A DNA stretch of 14,570 nt. It comes from Hylemonella sp. UBA6679. Its GTDB lineage: Bacteria > Pseudomonadota > Gammaproteobacteria > Burkholderiales > Burkholderiaceae_C. The stretch covers positions 1 to 14,570 of the forward strand of contig DKJZ01000032.1 of the NCBI GenBank assembly GCA_002454975.1, written 5' to 3'. The notes below the pieces were generated by a model. That model had not been told where the DNA came from and did not search any database. It worked only from the letters and a program-made list of their open reading frames with translations. Below, piece after piece: positions 6,597-13,127 of this stretch (its first letter is position 1; each line of letters begins with the position of its first letter). Both the position numbers and the translations under genes were made by a program.

Positions 6597-7640
6597 TCAA
6601 GCTGGGCGGAAATGGTCGAACGAAGCCGCATCAACTGCCACAGCTTGGCCCCGCTGGTTGACCCAGCGCAGCCCCTTTTGCGCCTCGATGCGCCCGATGC
6701 GTGTGACGGGTGTGTGGCTTTGCGCGGCGGCCTGCGCCACGTCATCGCGAAGGCCGGGTGGGGCGGTGAACAGCAGCTCGTAATCGTCGCCACCACTCAG
6801 CACGCAGCGCATCAGGTCGTCTTGGCTCAATACCTGGTCAAATCGGCCTTCAGGCCAGGCTGGATGGTGCTTAGATGCTATCAATTCAAGAGCGACGTCG
6901 ATGTTGACGCTGGCCCCAAGGCCTGAGGCCTGCAGGATGTGCGGCAGGTCGCCGGCCAGGCCGTCGCTCAGGTCCATGGCCGAGGTGGCCAGGCCGCGCA
7001 AGGCCAACCCCAGGGCAAGGCGTGGGGTGGGGCGCTCAAGCCGCTCGCGGGCGCTGGCCAGCACGGCGGCGGGCAGGTGCGGCGCAAAGGCGTAGCTGGC
7101 CTGGCCGCGCTGGGTCAGCAGCGCATCGAGTGCGAGCCGGGCGTCGCCCAGTGTGCAGCTGACGTAAATGTCGTCGTCCACCTGTGCGCCGCTGCGCAGC
7201 AGGGCTTGGGTGCGGTCGGTTGGCGTTGGCACTTCGCCAAACACCGTGATGCAAATGTTGAGCGGCCCGCGCGTGGTGTCGCCGCCCATCAAGCTGCAGT
7301 GGTGCGCATCGGCCAGGGCAAACAAGCCTTGGGAAAAACCATGCAGCCAGGTGTCATCGGCCTGGGGGAGCGAGAGCGCCAGGGTGAAGGCCAAAGGCCG
7401 CGCGCCGCAAGCGGCCAAGTCGCTGAGGTTGACGGCCAGGGCTTTGTGGCCCAGGGCTTGGGGATCGACATCTTCAAAAAAGTGTCTGCCCGCCACCAGC
7501 ATGTCGGTGGAGATGGCCAGTTGCATGCCTGGGGCTGGGTGGAGCAGGGCGCAGTCGTCGCCTATGCCCAGGGCGACCTCGGGTGCAAGGGGGTGAGCCG
7601 GGCGCTGAAAGTACCTGGCAATCAGGTCGAACTCACCCAC
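6597..7640 (-). CDS. thiL: Thiamine-monophosphate kinase
   Basis: This 347-residue enzyme phosphorylates thiamine monophosphate with ATP to make thiamine diphosphate, the cofactor form. Family motifs in order are MGEFDLIARYF at the N-terminus, GIGDDCALL (25-33), STDMLVAGRHF (44-54), NLSDLAACGARP (71-82), LMGGDTTRGP, AMDLSDGLAGDL and LSGGDDYELLFTAPP, all typical of the PurM/ThiL fold. The start is GTG at 7640, six bases after the apaG stop, which suggests translational coupling. Near residue 250 the segment VALELIASK is encoded by the reverse complement of a 19-base repeat (6875-6893), in a part of the protein that varies in the family; this looks like a repeat tolerated inside a coding region. 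Confidence 0.95.
   Translation of the reverse strand: MGEFDLIARYFQRPAHPLAPEVALGIGDDCALLHPAPGMQLAISTDMLVAGRHFFEDVDPQALGHKALAVNLSDLAACGARPLAFTLALSLPQADDTWLHGFSQGLFALADAHHCSLMGGDTTRGPLNICITVFGEVPTPTDRTQALLRSGAQVDDDIYVSCTLGDARLALDALLTQRGQASYAFAPHLPAAVLASARERLERPTPRLALGLALRGLATSAMDLSDGLAGDLPHILQASGLGASVNIDVALELIASKHHPAWPEGRFDQVLSQDDLMRCVLSGGDDYELLFTAPPGLRDDVAQAAAQSHTPVTRIGRIEAQKGLRWVNQRGQAVAVDAASFDHFRPA
6875..6893 (+). repeat. Short dispersed repeat, copy 2 (inside thiL)
   Basis: The plus strand reads ATGCTATCAATTCAAGAGC and differs at one base from copy 1 at 5955-5973. It lies within thiL, antisense to it, and contributes part of the ELIAS residues of ThiL, just before the conserved LSGGDDYELLF block. 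The reading frame stays intact. Confidence 0.6.
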
Positions 7641-7646
7641 AACGGC

Positions 7647-8039
7647 TCAGTGCAGGGTGCGCGCGCCGCCGTTGGCGCTCAGGGCGTCGAGCACAAACAT
7701 GGGGATGTCCACATCGAAACGCTCGCCGTCTTCGGCCACAAAGAAGTAGCTGCCGTGCATGGTGCCGGTGGGCGTGCGCAGCCGGGTGCCGCTGGTGTAC
7801 TCAAAACTTTGGCCGGGCTGCAGCAGGGGTTGCTGCCCGATCACGCCCAGGCCTTTGACGCGGTCGGTGTGGCCGTTGGCGTCGTTGACGTTCCAGGTGC
7901 GCGAGATCAGCTGGGCGGGCACATCACCGGTGTTGGTGACGGTCACGGTGTAGGCAAATGCATACAGCCCCTGCTCGGGCGCAGACTGTTCCGGTAAATA
8001 ATGCGGCTGAACTTCAACCAGAGCTTGGTACTTGGGCAT
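7647..8039 (-). CDS. apaG: ApaG protein
   Basis: This is a 130-residue single-domain protein of the ApaG family (fibronectin-III-like fold). Conserved parts are YAFAYTVTVTNTG, LISRTWNVNDANG, VKGLGVIGQQPLLQPGQSFEYTSGT and MHGSYFFVAEDGERFDVDIPMFVL, the last close to the C-terminus as usual. Its biochemical role is unsettled; it was first noted in the E. coli apaGH locus. I start at the ATG at 8039 (MPKYQALVEVQ), preceded by a GGGGGT stretch and giving the family's usual length. A longer frame to 8081 would overlap the divergent rpe gene. The gene leads a probable minus-strand unit apaG-thiL-pgpA-cinA. Confidence 0.95.
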   Translation of the reverse strand: MPKYQALVEVQPHYLPEQSAPEQGLYAFAYTVTVTNTGDVPAQLISRTWNVNDANGHTDRVKGLGVIGQQPLLQPGQSFEYTSGTRLRTPTGTMHGSYFFVAEDGERFDVDIPMFVLDALSANGGARTLH

Positions 8040-8070
8040 ACCCCCAATGCTACCGTTGATCAAGGACGTT

Positions 8071-8754
8071 ATGAGCACCACTTACCGCATTGCCCCTTCG
8101 ATTTTGTCGGCCGACTTCGCATTTCTGGGCCAAGAGGTGCACAGCGTGATCAACGCCGGGGCCGATTGGATCCACTTTGACGTGATGGACAACCACTACG
8201 TGCCCAACCTGACCTTTGGCCCCATGATCTGCCAGGCCATCAAGCCGCACGCCAAAAAAATGGACGGCACCCCCGTGCCCATGGACGTGCACCTGATGGT
8301 GCAGCCAGTCGATGCGTTGGCCGCTTTGTTTGCCGATGCCGGGGCGGACTACATCAGCTTTCACCCCGATGCCTCACCCCATGTGCACCGCAGCATCCAG
8401 GCCATCCGCGCGAAAAACTGCAAGCCTGGTTTGGTGTTCAACCCGGCCATGCCTCTGGATGTGTTGGACTGGGTGATTGACGACATCGACCTGATTTTGC
8501 TCATGAGCGTGAACCCGGGCTTTGGTGGCCAGTCCTTCATTGACAGCACGCTGCGCAAGGTTGAGGCGGTGCGCAAGCGCATTGAGGCATCCGGCAAAGA
8601 CATCCGCCTGGAGGTGGACGGTGGCATCAAGGGTGAGAACATTCGCCGTGTGGCCGATGCGGGGGCCGACACTTTTGTGGCTGGCAGCGCGATTTTCGGC
8701 AAGCCCGACTACAAGGCTGTGATCGACCAGATGCGCCAGGCCTTGGCGGCCTGA
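8071..8754 (+). CDS. rpe: Ribulose-phosphate 3-epimerase
   Basis: This is a 227-residue TIM-barrel enzyme that interconverts ribulose 5-phosphate and xylulose 5-phosphate in the pentose phosphate and Calvin pathways. Family motifs are RIAPSILSADF (6-16), HFDVMDNHYVPNLTFGP (35-51), MDVHLMV (71-77), MSVNPGFGGQSF and LEVDGGI. Metal ligands expected from the family are visible: H35, D37, H74 and D183, with D37 and D183 as the catalytic acid/base pair. I chose the ATG at 8071, with AAGGA a few bases upstream, over the ATG at 8032 that would overlap apaG. It is divergent from apaG with 31 bases between start codons. In many Burkholderiales a phosphoglycolate phosphatase gene sits between rpe and trpE; here the trp leader follows directly. 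Confidence 0.96.
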   Translation: MSTTYRIAPSILSADFAFLGQEVHSVINAGADWIHFDVMDNHYVPNLTFGPMICQAIKPHAKKMDGTPVPMDVHLMVQPVDALAALFADAGADYISFHPDASPHVHRSIQAIRAKNCKPGLVFNPAMPLDVLDWVIDDIDLILLMSVNPGFGGQSFIDSTLRKVEAVRKRIEASGKDIRLEVDGGIKGENIRRVADAGADTFVAGSAIFGKPDYKAVIDQMRQALAA

Positions 8755-8776
8755 GCAAGGGCCCGGGGGTGGCCTT

Positions 8777-8785
8777 TGCTATACT
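8777..8785 (+). promoter_or_regulatory. Extended -10 promoter of the trp operon
   Basis: TGCTATACT is an extended -10 element (TG-n-TATACT, hexamer at 8780-8785), starting 22 bases after the rpe stop. No good -35 box is seen at the usual spacing, which fits an extended -10 promoter. A start seven bases after the hexamer would be the A at 8792, the first base of the leader peptide ATG. Confidence 0.6.
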
Positions 8786-8791
8786 GGGCAT

Positions 8792-8854
8792 ATGTTCATT
8801 CACCGCACCTCCGTCACAGGTCTGAGCGACCGGGGAGCCTGGCCCTGGCGCTAA
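8792..8854 (+). CDS. trpL: trp operon leader peptide
   Basis: This is a 20-codon open frame, MFIHRTSVTGLSDRGAWPWR, ending TAA. Two Trp codons separated by one Pro codon stand three and five codons before the stop, the arrangement expected of a leader peptide sensing charged tRNA-Trp. It lies between the trp promoter and trpE, where such leaders occur. No Shine-Dalgarno sequence precedes the ATG, and the predicted transcription start coincides with it, so translation may be leaderless. The CTGGC inside the Trp codon region (8845-8849) can pair with GCCAG (8867-8871), which is also an arm of the next hairpin. This is the geometry of attenuation by ribosome stalling. Confidence 0.75.
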   Translation: MFIHRTSVTGLSDRGAWPWR

Positions 8855-8865
8855 GCGCGTCTTGA

Positions 8866-8925
8866 TGCCAGCTGCACGGCCGCTGGCACCACCGCCTACC
8901 CACCCGCCAACGCGCCGGTGGGACC
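8866..8925 (+). promoter_or_regulatory. Putative trp attenuator region (competing hairpins, no T-run)
   Basis: The arms TGCCAGC (8866-8872) and GCTGGCA (8882-8888) form a perfect 7-base hairpin with a 9-base loop. A second possible helix pairs CCACCG (8889-8894) with CGGTGG (8916-8921), extendable through two mismatches by GG (8885-8886) with CC (8924-8925), so the two structures partly compete. An alternative is CCCACC (8899-8904) with GGTGGG (8917-8922). No run of four or more T follows, so an ordinary intrinsic terminator is not evident. Structure and function are inferred by eye. Confidence 0.45.
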
Positions 8926-8965
8926 CACCTTGAATGAACGGGCAGGCCCGAGCCGCCCAGCCCCT

Positions 8966-8970
8966 GGAGG
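8966..8970 (+). promoter_or_regulatory. Ribosome binding site deciding the trpE GTG start
   Basis: GGAGG lies five bases upstream of the GTG at 8976. It is the strongest Shine-Dalgarno site near any of the trp starts and argues for GTG 8976 over the in-frame ATG at 8934, whose extra 14 residues do not resemble TrpE. Confidence 0.8.
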
Positions 8971-8975
8971 CATTT

Positions 8976-10511
8976 GTGATCACCGACACTGAATTCAACG
9001 ACCTGGCCCGCGCAGGTTACAACCGCATTCCTTTGATTGCGCAGGCCTTTGCCGACTTGGAAACCCCGCTTTCGCTCTACCTCAAGCTCGCCCATGTGCA
9101 AAACCAGGGGCGCTACAGCTTTTTGCTCGAATCGGTGGTGGGTGGCGAGCGCTTTGGGCGTTACAGCATCATTGGCCTGCCCGCGCGCACGCTGATTCGC
9201 AGCACCGGCTTTGGCGCAGACACCCGCACCGAGGTGCTGACCGATGATGTGGTGGTGGAAACCTCCAGCCAAAACCCGCTTGATTTCATTGCGGCTTACC
9301 AAGAGCGCTTCAAGGTGGCCTTGCAGCCTGGCCTGCCGCGTTTTTCCGGTGGCTTGGCGGGGTACTTTGGCTACGACACCGTGCGCCACATCGAGCGCAA
9401 ACTCGCCCACAGCTGCCCGCCCGACACCTTGCATTGCCCCGACATTGCACTCTTGCAATGCGAAGAGTTGGCTGTGATCGACAACCTCTCGGGCAAGCTG
9501 TATTTGATTGTGTACGCCGACCCGGCGCAGCCTGGTGCCTACGCGGCGGCCCAGGCGCGCTTGAAGGTCTTGCGCGAACGCTTGAACGCGCCAGTGCAAG
9601 CCCCGCCGATTTTCGGCAGCGCGCCGCAGCCTGAGCAACGTGAATTTGCCAAGGCCGATTACCTGGCCGCGGTGTTGCGTGCCAAAGAGTTGATTGCCGC
9701 GGGCGACTTCATGCAAGTGCAGGTGGGCCAACGCATCAGCAAGCCCTACACCGAGTCGCCGCTGAGCTTGTACCGCGCCTTGCGCACGCTCAACCCCAGC
9801 CCGTACATGTACTACTACAACCTCAGTGGCGCGGCCGAGGTGGGTGAAGACCTGCATGTGGTGGGCGCCTCGCCCGAGATTTTGGTGCGCATGGAAACCG
9901 TGGCCTCGCCCGGTGAGCCGCCTGAGAAAAAAATCACCATCCGCCCGCTGGCCGGCACCCGCCCACGCGGCGCCACGCCCGAGCTGGACAAGGCTGCCGA
10001 GGTCGAACTCATCAACGACCCCAAAGAGCGCGCCGAGCATGTGATGCTGATTGACCTGGCGCGCAACGACATTGGCCGCATTGCCAAAATTGGCAGCGTG
10101 AAAGTGACCGAAGCCTTTGTGGTGGAGCGTTACAGCCATGTGATGCACATCGTGAGCAATGTGGAAGGCACGTTGAACGAAGGCATGACCAACATGGACG
10201 TGCTCAAAGCCACCTTCCCAGCTGGCACCTTGACCGGTGCGCCCAAGGTGCACGCCATGGAGCTGATAGACCAGCTCGAGCCCAGCAAGCGTGGGCTGTA
10301 TGGCGGCGCTTGCGGCTACCTGAGTTTTGCCGGCGACATGGACGTGGCCATCGCCATTCGCACCGGCATCATCAAAAACAACACCCTGTATGTGCAGGCC
10401 GCTGCGGGTGTGGTGGCCGACTCGGTGCCGGAGCTGGAGTGGAAAGAAACCGAACACAAAGCGCGCGCTTTGCTGCGCGCCAGCGAGCTGGTGGCGGAGG
10501 GCTTGCTATGA
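8976..10511 (+). CDS. trpE: Anthranilate synthase component I
   Basis: This 511-residue protein makes anthranilate from chorismate with ammonia delivered by TrpG, the first committed step of tryptophan synthesis. The N-terminal part has the tryptophan-feedback motif LLES (50-53) and the nearby Ser in GRYSIIG. The C-terminal chorismate-binding domain shows GASPEILVRME, IRPLAGTRPRG, HVMLIDLARNDIGR, YSHVMHIVSNVEG, TFPAGTLTGAPKVHAMELID and GGACGYLSF, all typical catalytic and magnesium-binding blocks. Starting at GTG 8976 gives MITDTEFNDLARAGYNRIPLI, the usual family N-terminus. The gene follows the leader peptide and probably shares its attenuation. The stop TGA at 10509-10511 overlaps an ATG (ATGA) opening a small frame across the element before trpG. 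Confidence 0.97.
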   Translation: MITDTEFNDLARAGYNRIPLIAQAFADLETPLSLYLKLAHVQNQGRYSFLLESVVGGERFGRYSIIGLPARTLIRSTGFGADTRTEVLTDDVVVETSSQNPLDFIAAYQERFKVALQPGLPRFSGGLAGYFGYDTVRHIERKLAHSCPPDTLHCPDIALLQCEELAVIDNLSGKLYLIVYADPAQPGAYAAAQARLKVLRERLNAPVQAPPIFGSAPQPEQREFAKADYLAAVLRAKELIAAGDFMQVQVGQRISKPYTESPLSLYRALRTLNPSPYMYYYNLSGAAEVGEDLHVVGASPEILVRMETVASPGEPPEKKITIRPLAGTRPRGATPELDKAAEVELINDPKERAEHVMLIDLARNDIGRIAKIGSVKVTEAFVVERYSHVMHIVSNVEGTLNEGMTNMDVLKATFPAGTLTGAPKVHAMELIDQLEPSKRGLYGGACGYLSFAGDMDVAIAIRTGIIKNNTLYVQAAAGVVADSVPELEWKETEHKARALLRASELVAEGLL

Positions 10512-10543
10512 AAAATATAGCTAATTTTCACCTGCAGCAGTGG

Positions 10544-10637
10544 AGCGTGGGGGTCATCCCCAGCGCCGGGCCGTCCCAAGCTGGGGATGCGGCCCCCTCG
10601 GGGGGCAGCGCAGTACACGACGTGACAAGCGTGGGGG
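10544..10637. repeat. G/C-rich palindromic (REP-like) element between trpE and trpG
   Basis: Within the 130-base trpE-trpG gap, a 10-base direct repeat AGCGTGGGGG occurs at 10544-10553 and 10628-10637. Between the copies lie a perfect 10-base inverted repeat, CATCCCCAGC (10555-10564) with GCTGGGGATG (10580-10589), and a 6-base hairpin GCCCCC (10592-10597) / GGGGGC (10601-10606). The structure resembles intergenic palindromic repeats I recall from Comamonadaceae genomes; copy number was not checked. It sits where trp genes are usually tightly packed. Just upstream is an A/T-rich stretch (10511-10530) containing TAGCTA. Confidence 0.7.
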
Positions 10638-10641
10638 CAAC

Positions 10642-11232
10642 ATGTCTATGAAACTGCTCATGATCGACAACTACGACTCCTTCACCTACAACCTGGTGCA
10701 GTACTTCGGGGAGTTGGGCGCGCAGGTCGAGGTGATTCGCAACGACGAGATCACCTTGGATGACATCCAAGCCAAGCTTGACGCAGGGGCGTTGGACAGG
10801 CTGGTGATTTCGCCCGGCCCGTGCTCGCCCATGGAGGCGGGTATTTCGGTGCCGGCCATTCGGCACTTTGCCGGCAAGCTGCCGATTTTGGGTGTGTGCC
10901 TGGGGCACCAGAGCATCGGTGCGGCCTTGGGTGGCAAGATCATCCGCGCGCAGCAGCTCATGCACGGTAAAACCAGTGTGATCACCACCACGCAAACCGG
11001 TGTGTTTGCCAACCTGCCCAAGCAGTTCACGGTGAACCGCTACCACTCGCTGGCGATCGAGCGCAGCTCTTGCCCGCCTGAGTTGGAGGTGACCGCCTGG
11101 ACCGAGGACGGTGAGATCATGGGTGTGCGTCACAAAACGCTGGCCATCGAGGGCGTGCAGTTTCACCCGGAATCCATCTTGACCGAGCATGGCCACGCCA
11201 TGCTGAAAAACTTTTTAACTCAAGCTGTTTGA
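10642..11232 (+). CDS. trpG: Anthranilate synthase component II, glutamine amidotransferase
   Basis: This 196-residue class I glutamine amidotransferase releases ammonia from glutamine and passes it to TrpE. It shows LLMIDNYDSFTYNLVQYF at the N-terminus, the oxyanion-region ISPGPCSP (56-63), the nucleophile motif GVCLGHQSIG with Cys86, and HPE with H175 and E177 completing the triad. The length suits a stand-alone TrpG. Two ATGs compete (10642 and 10648); I use the first. Upstream there is only GGGGG as a weak ribosome binding site, which belongs to the palindromic element. The stop overlaps a possible TTG start of trpD. In many bacteria this subunit also serves p-aminobenzoate synthase. Confidence 0.96.
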   Translation: MSMKLLMIDNYDSFTYNLVQYFGELGAQVEVIRNDEITLDDIQAKLDAGALDRLVISPGPCSPMEAGISVPAIRHFAGKLPILGVCLGHQSIGAALGGKIIRAQQLMHGKTSVITTTQTGVFANLPKQFTVNRYHSLAIERSSCPPELEVTAWTEDGEIMGVRHKTLAIEGVQFHPESILTEHGHAMLKNFLTQAV

Positions 11233-11240
11233 GTCAAACC

Positions 11241-12287
11241 ATGAACCCAGCCTTGACCATCACCCCGCAAGCCGCGTTGCAGCGGGTCATCGAGCACCGT
11301 GAAATTTTTCACGACGAGATGCTGCACCTCATGCGCCTCATCATGGGCGGCGAGGTCTCGCCCACACTGATTGCCGCGCTCATCACCGGCCTGCGGGTGA
11401 AGAAAGAAACCATCGGCGAGATCACCGCGGCCGCGCAAGTCATGCGTGAGTTCTCCACCAAGGTGGAGGTGGCCGACAAAACCCATTTGGTGGACATTGT
11501 CGGCACCGGTGGCGATGGCTCGCACACCTTCAACATCTCCACCTGCGCCATGTTTGTGGCCGCTGCGGCTGGGGCCAAGGTGAGCAAGCACGGCGGGCGC
11601 AGCGTGAGCAGCAAGAGCGGCAGCGCCGATGTGATGGAGTCTTTGGGCATCAACATCAACCTCAGCCCTGCGGCCATCGCGCAGTGTGTGGCGCAAGCCG
11701 GTGTGGGCTTCATGTTCGCGCCCAACCACCACCCCGCTATGAAAAACGTAGCGCCTGTGCGCCGCGAGCTGGGCATCAAAACCATATTCAACATCTTGGG
11801 TCCGCTGACCAACCCGGCCTCGGCCCCCAACATCTTGATGGGTGTGTTCCATGCCGACCTGGTGGGCATTCAGGTGCGCGCCTTGCAACGCCTGGGCGCT
11901 GAACATGCGCTGGTGGTGTATGGCAAAGACGGCATGGACGAGGTGAGCCTGGGCGCGGCCACGCTGGTGGGCGAGCTCAAAGACGGGCAGATCACCGAGT
12001 ACGAGGTGCACCCCGAAGACTTTGGCTTGACCATGGTGAGCAACCGCGCTCTGCGTGTAGACACGCCCGAGCAATCCCGCGCCATGCTCATGGGCGTGCT
12101 GGACAACCAAGAGGGCCCGGCGCGCGACATCGTGGCCTTGAACGCCGGTGTGGCGCTGTACGCCGCCAATGTGGCGCCCACCATGCAAGCCGGTGTGGAC
12201 TTGGCGCGCGAGGCTTTGCGCAGCGGTGCGGCCAAAGCCAAGCTCGACCAACTCGTGGCCTTGAGCCAGCAACTCGCTCAGCCCTGA
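11241..12287 (+). CDS. trpD: Anthranilate phosphoribosyltransferase
   Basis: This 348-residue enzyme joins anthranilate to phosphoribosyl pyrophosphate, the second step of the pathway. Family motifs are DIVGTGGDGSHTFNIST (85-101, PRPP binding), KHGGRSVSSKSGSADVMESLG (116-136, anthranilate and metal site), FAPNHHPAMKNVAPVRRELG and TIFNILGPLTNPA. I use the ATG at 11241, eight bases after the trpG stop; a TTG at 11229 overlapping that stop would add four residues. TrpC follows eight bases after the stop. Inside the gene, CGCTA and TAGCG flank nine bases (near 11740-11760), but these encode conserved residues. Confidence 0.97.
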   Translation: MNPALTITPQAALQRVIEHREIFHDEMLHLMRLIMGGEVSPTLIAALITGLRVKKETIGEITAAAQVMREFSTKVEVADKTHLVDIVGTGGDGSHTFNISTCAMFVAAAAGAKVSKHGGRSVSSKSGSADVMESLGININLSPAAIAQCVAQAGVGFMFAPNHHPAMKNVAPVRRELGIKTIFNILGPLTNPASAPNILMGVFHADLVGIQVRALQRLGAEHALVVYGKDGMDEVSLGAATLVGELKDGQITEYEVHPEDFGLTMVSNRALRVDTPEQSRAMLMGVLDNQEGPARDIVALNAGVALYAANVAPTMQAGVDLAREALRSGAAKAKLDQLVALSQQLAQP

Positions 12288-12295
12288 GGAACCCT

Positions 12296-13084
12296 ATGTC
12301 AGACATTTTGAACAACATCGTGGCGGTCAAGCGCCAGGAAATCGCCGCCTCGCTCAAACGCAAATCACTCGCTGCGGTGCGTGCTGATGCCGAGTCGCGC
12401 GTGCTTACCCGTGATTTTTTGGGCGCCATGCGTGCCAAGATCGCTGCGGGCCAAGCCGCGGTGATTGCCGAGGTGAAAAAAGCCAGCCCGTCTAAGGGCG
12501 TGCTGCGCGCGGACTTTGTGCCCGCCGACATCGCGCAAAGCTATGCTGAACACGGCGCGGCTTGCCTGTCGGTGTTGACCGACCGGCAATTTTTTCAGGG
12601 CGAGCCTGACTTTTTGAAGCAGGCCCGAGCTTCCTGCCAGTTGCCCGTGTTGCGCAAAGACTTCATGGTCGATGCTTATCAAATTTACGAGTCGCGCGCC
12701 ATGGGCGCGGACTGCATTTTGCTCATAGCCGCTTGCCTGGACGACGCGCAAATGGCCGACCTGGAGGCGATTGCCTTGGGGCTGGACATGGCCGTGCTGG
12801 TGGAGGTGCATGACGAGCCCGAGCTCGACCGTGCGCTCAAGCTCAAAACCCCGCTGTTGGGCATCAACAACCGCAACTTGCGCACCTTTGAGGTGTCGCT
12901 GGGCACCACGCTGGCCCTCAAACACAAGGTGCCAGCCGAGAAACTGCTGGTGACTGAGAGCGGCATTTTGAGCCCGGCCGATGTGCAGCGCATGCGCAGC
13001 GAGGGCGTGCACGCCTTTTTGGTGGGCGAGGCCTTCATGCGCGCGCCAGACCCAGGCCAGGCCTTGGCAGCGCTGTTTGCTTGA
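12296..13084 (+). CDS. trpC: Indole-3-glycerol phosphate synthase
   Basis: This 262-residue TIM-barrel enzyme closes the indole ring of carboxyphenylamino-deoxyribulose phosphate. It is a stand-alone TrpC, not fused to TrpF as in enteric bacteria. Motifs are IAEVKKASPSKGVLR (57-71; E59 and K61 catalytic), CLSVLTDRQFFQG (90-102), VLRKDFMVDAYQIYESRAMGADCILLI (118-144; K121 catalytic), LGINNRNLRTFEV and LLVTESGI. The ribosome binding site AGGA lies in the trpD stop region (TGAGGA), so translation is probably coupled. trpF, trpB and trpA are not in the window; in Burkholderiales they usually form a separate operon. Confidence 0.97.
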   Translation: MSDILNNIVAVKRQEIAASLKRKSLAAVRADAESRVLTRDFLGAMRAKIAAGQAAVIAEVKKASPSKGVLRADFVPADIAQSYAEHGAACLSVLTDRQFFQGEPDFLKQARASCQLPVLRKDFMVDAYQIYESRAMGADCILLIAACLDDAQMADLEAIALGLDMAVLVEVHDEPELDRALKLKTPLLGINNRNLRTFEVSLGTTLALKHKVPAEKLLVTESGILSPADVQRMRSEGVHAFLVGEAFMRAPDPGQALAALFA

Positions 13085-13094
13085 GATGCTGGGC

Positions 13095-13115
13095 TTGCTA
13101 CTCAGTTCATAGCAA
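13095..13115. repeat. Small inverted repeat between trpC and ung
   Basis: TTGCTA (13095-13100) and TAGCAA (13110-13115) form a perfect 6-base inverted repeat with a 9-base loop. No T-run follows, so it is not a convincing terminator. Its TTGCTA...TAGCAA ends recall the GCTAT-type repeats at 5955 and 6875, but the match is too short to be sure. Confidence 0.4.
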
Positions 13116-13127
13116 CCTGGTCAATCT

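Noticed and set aside
8808..8970. CCTCC in the trp leader (8808-8812) complementary to the trpE GGAGG (8966-8970) as an anti-Shine-Dalgarno
   Set aside because: Only five bases pair, and flanking bases do not extend the helix; chance is a sufficient explanation without comparative data.
8814..10457. Minus-strand open frame of 547 codons
   Set aside because: It is antisense to trpE, His/Val/Gly/Ala-rich and without domain motifs, which is typical of a shadow of a high-G+C gene.
11739..11760. CGCTA ... TAGCG inverted repeat inside trpD as another member of the short repeat family
   Set aside because: It encodes the conserved HHPAMKNVAPVR residues of TrpD, so protein constraint explains the sequence.
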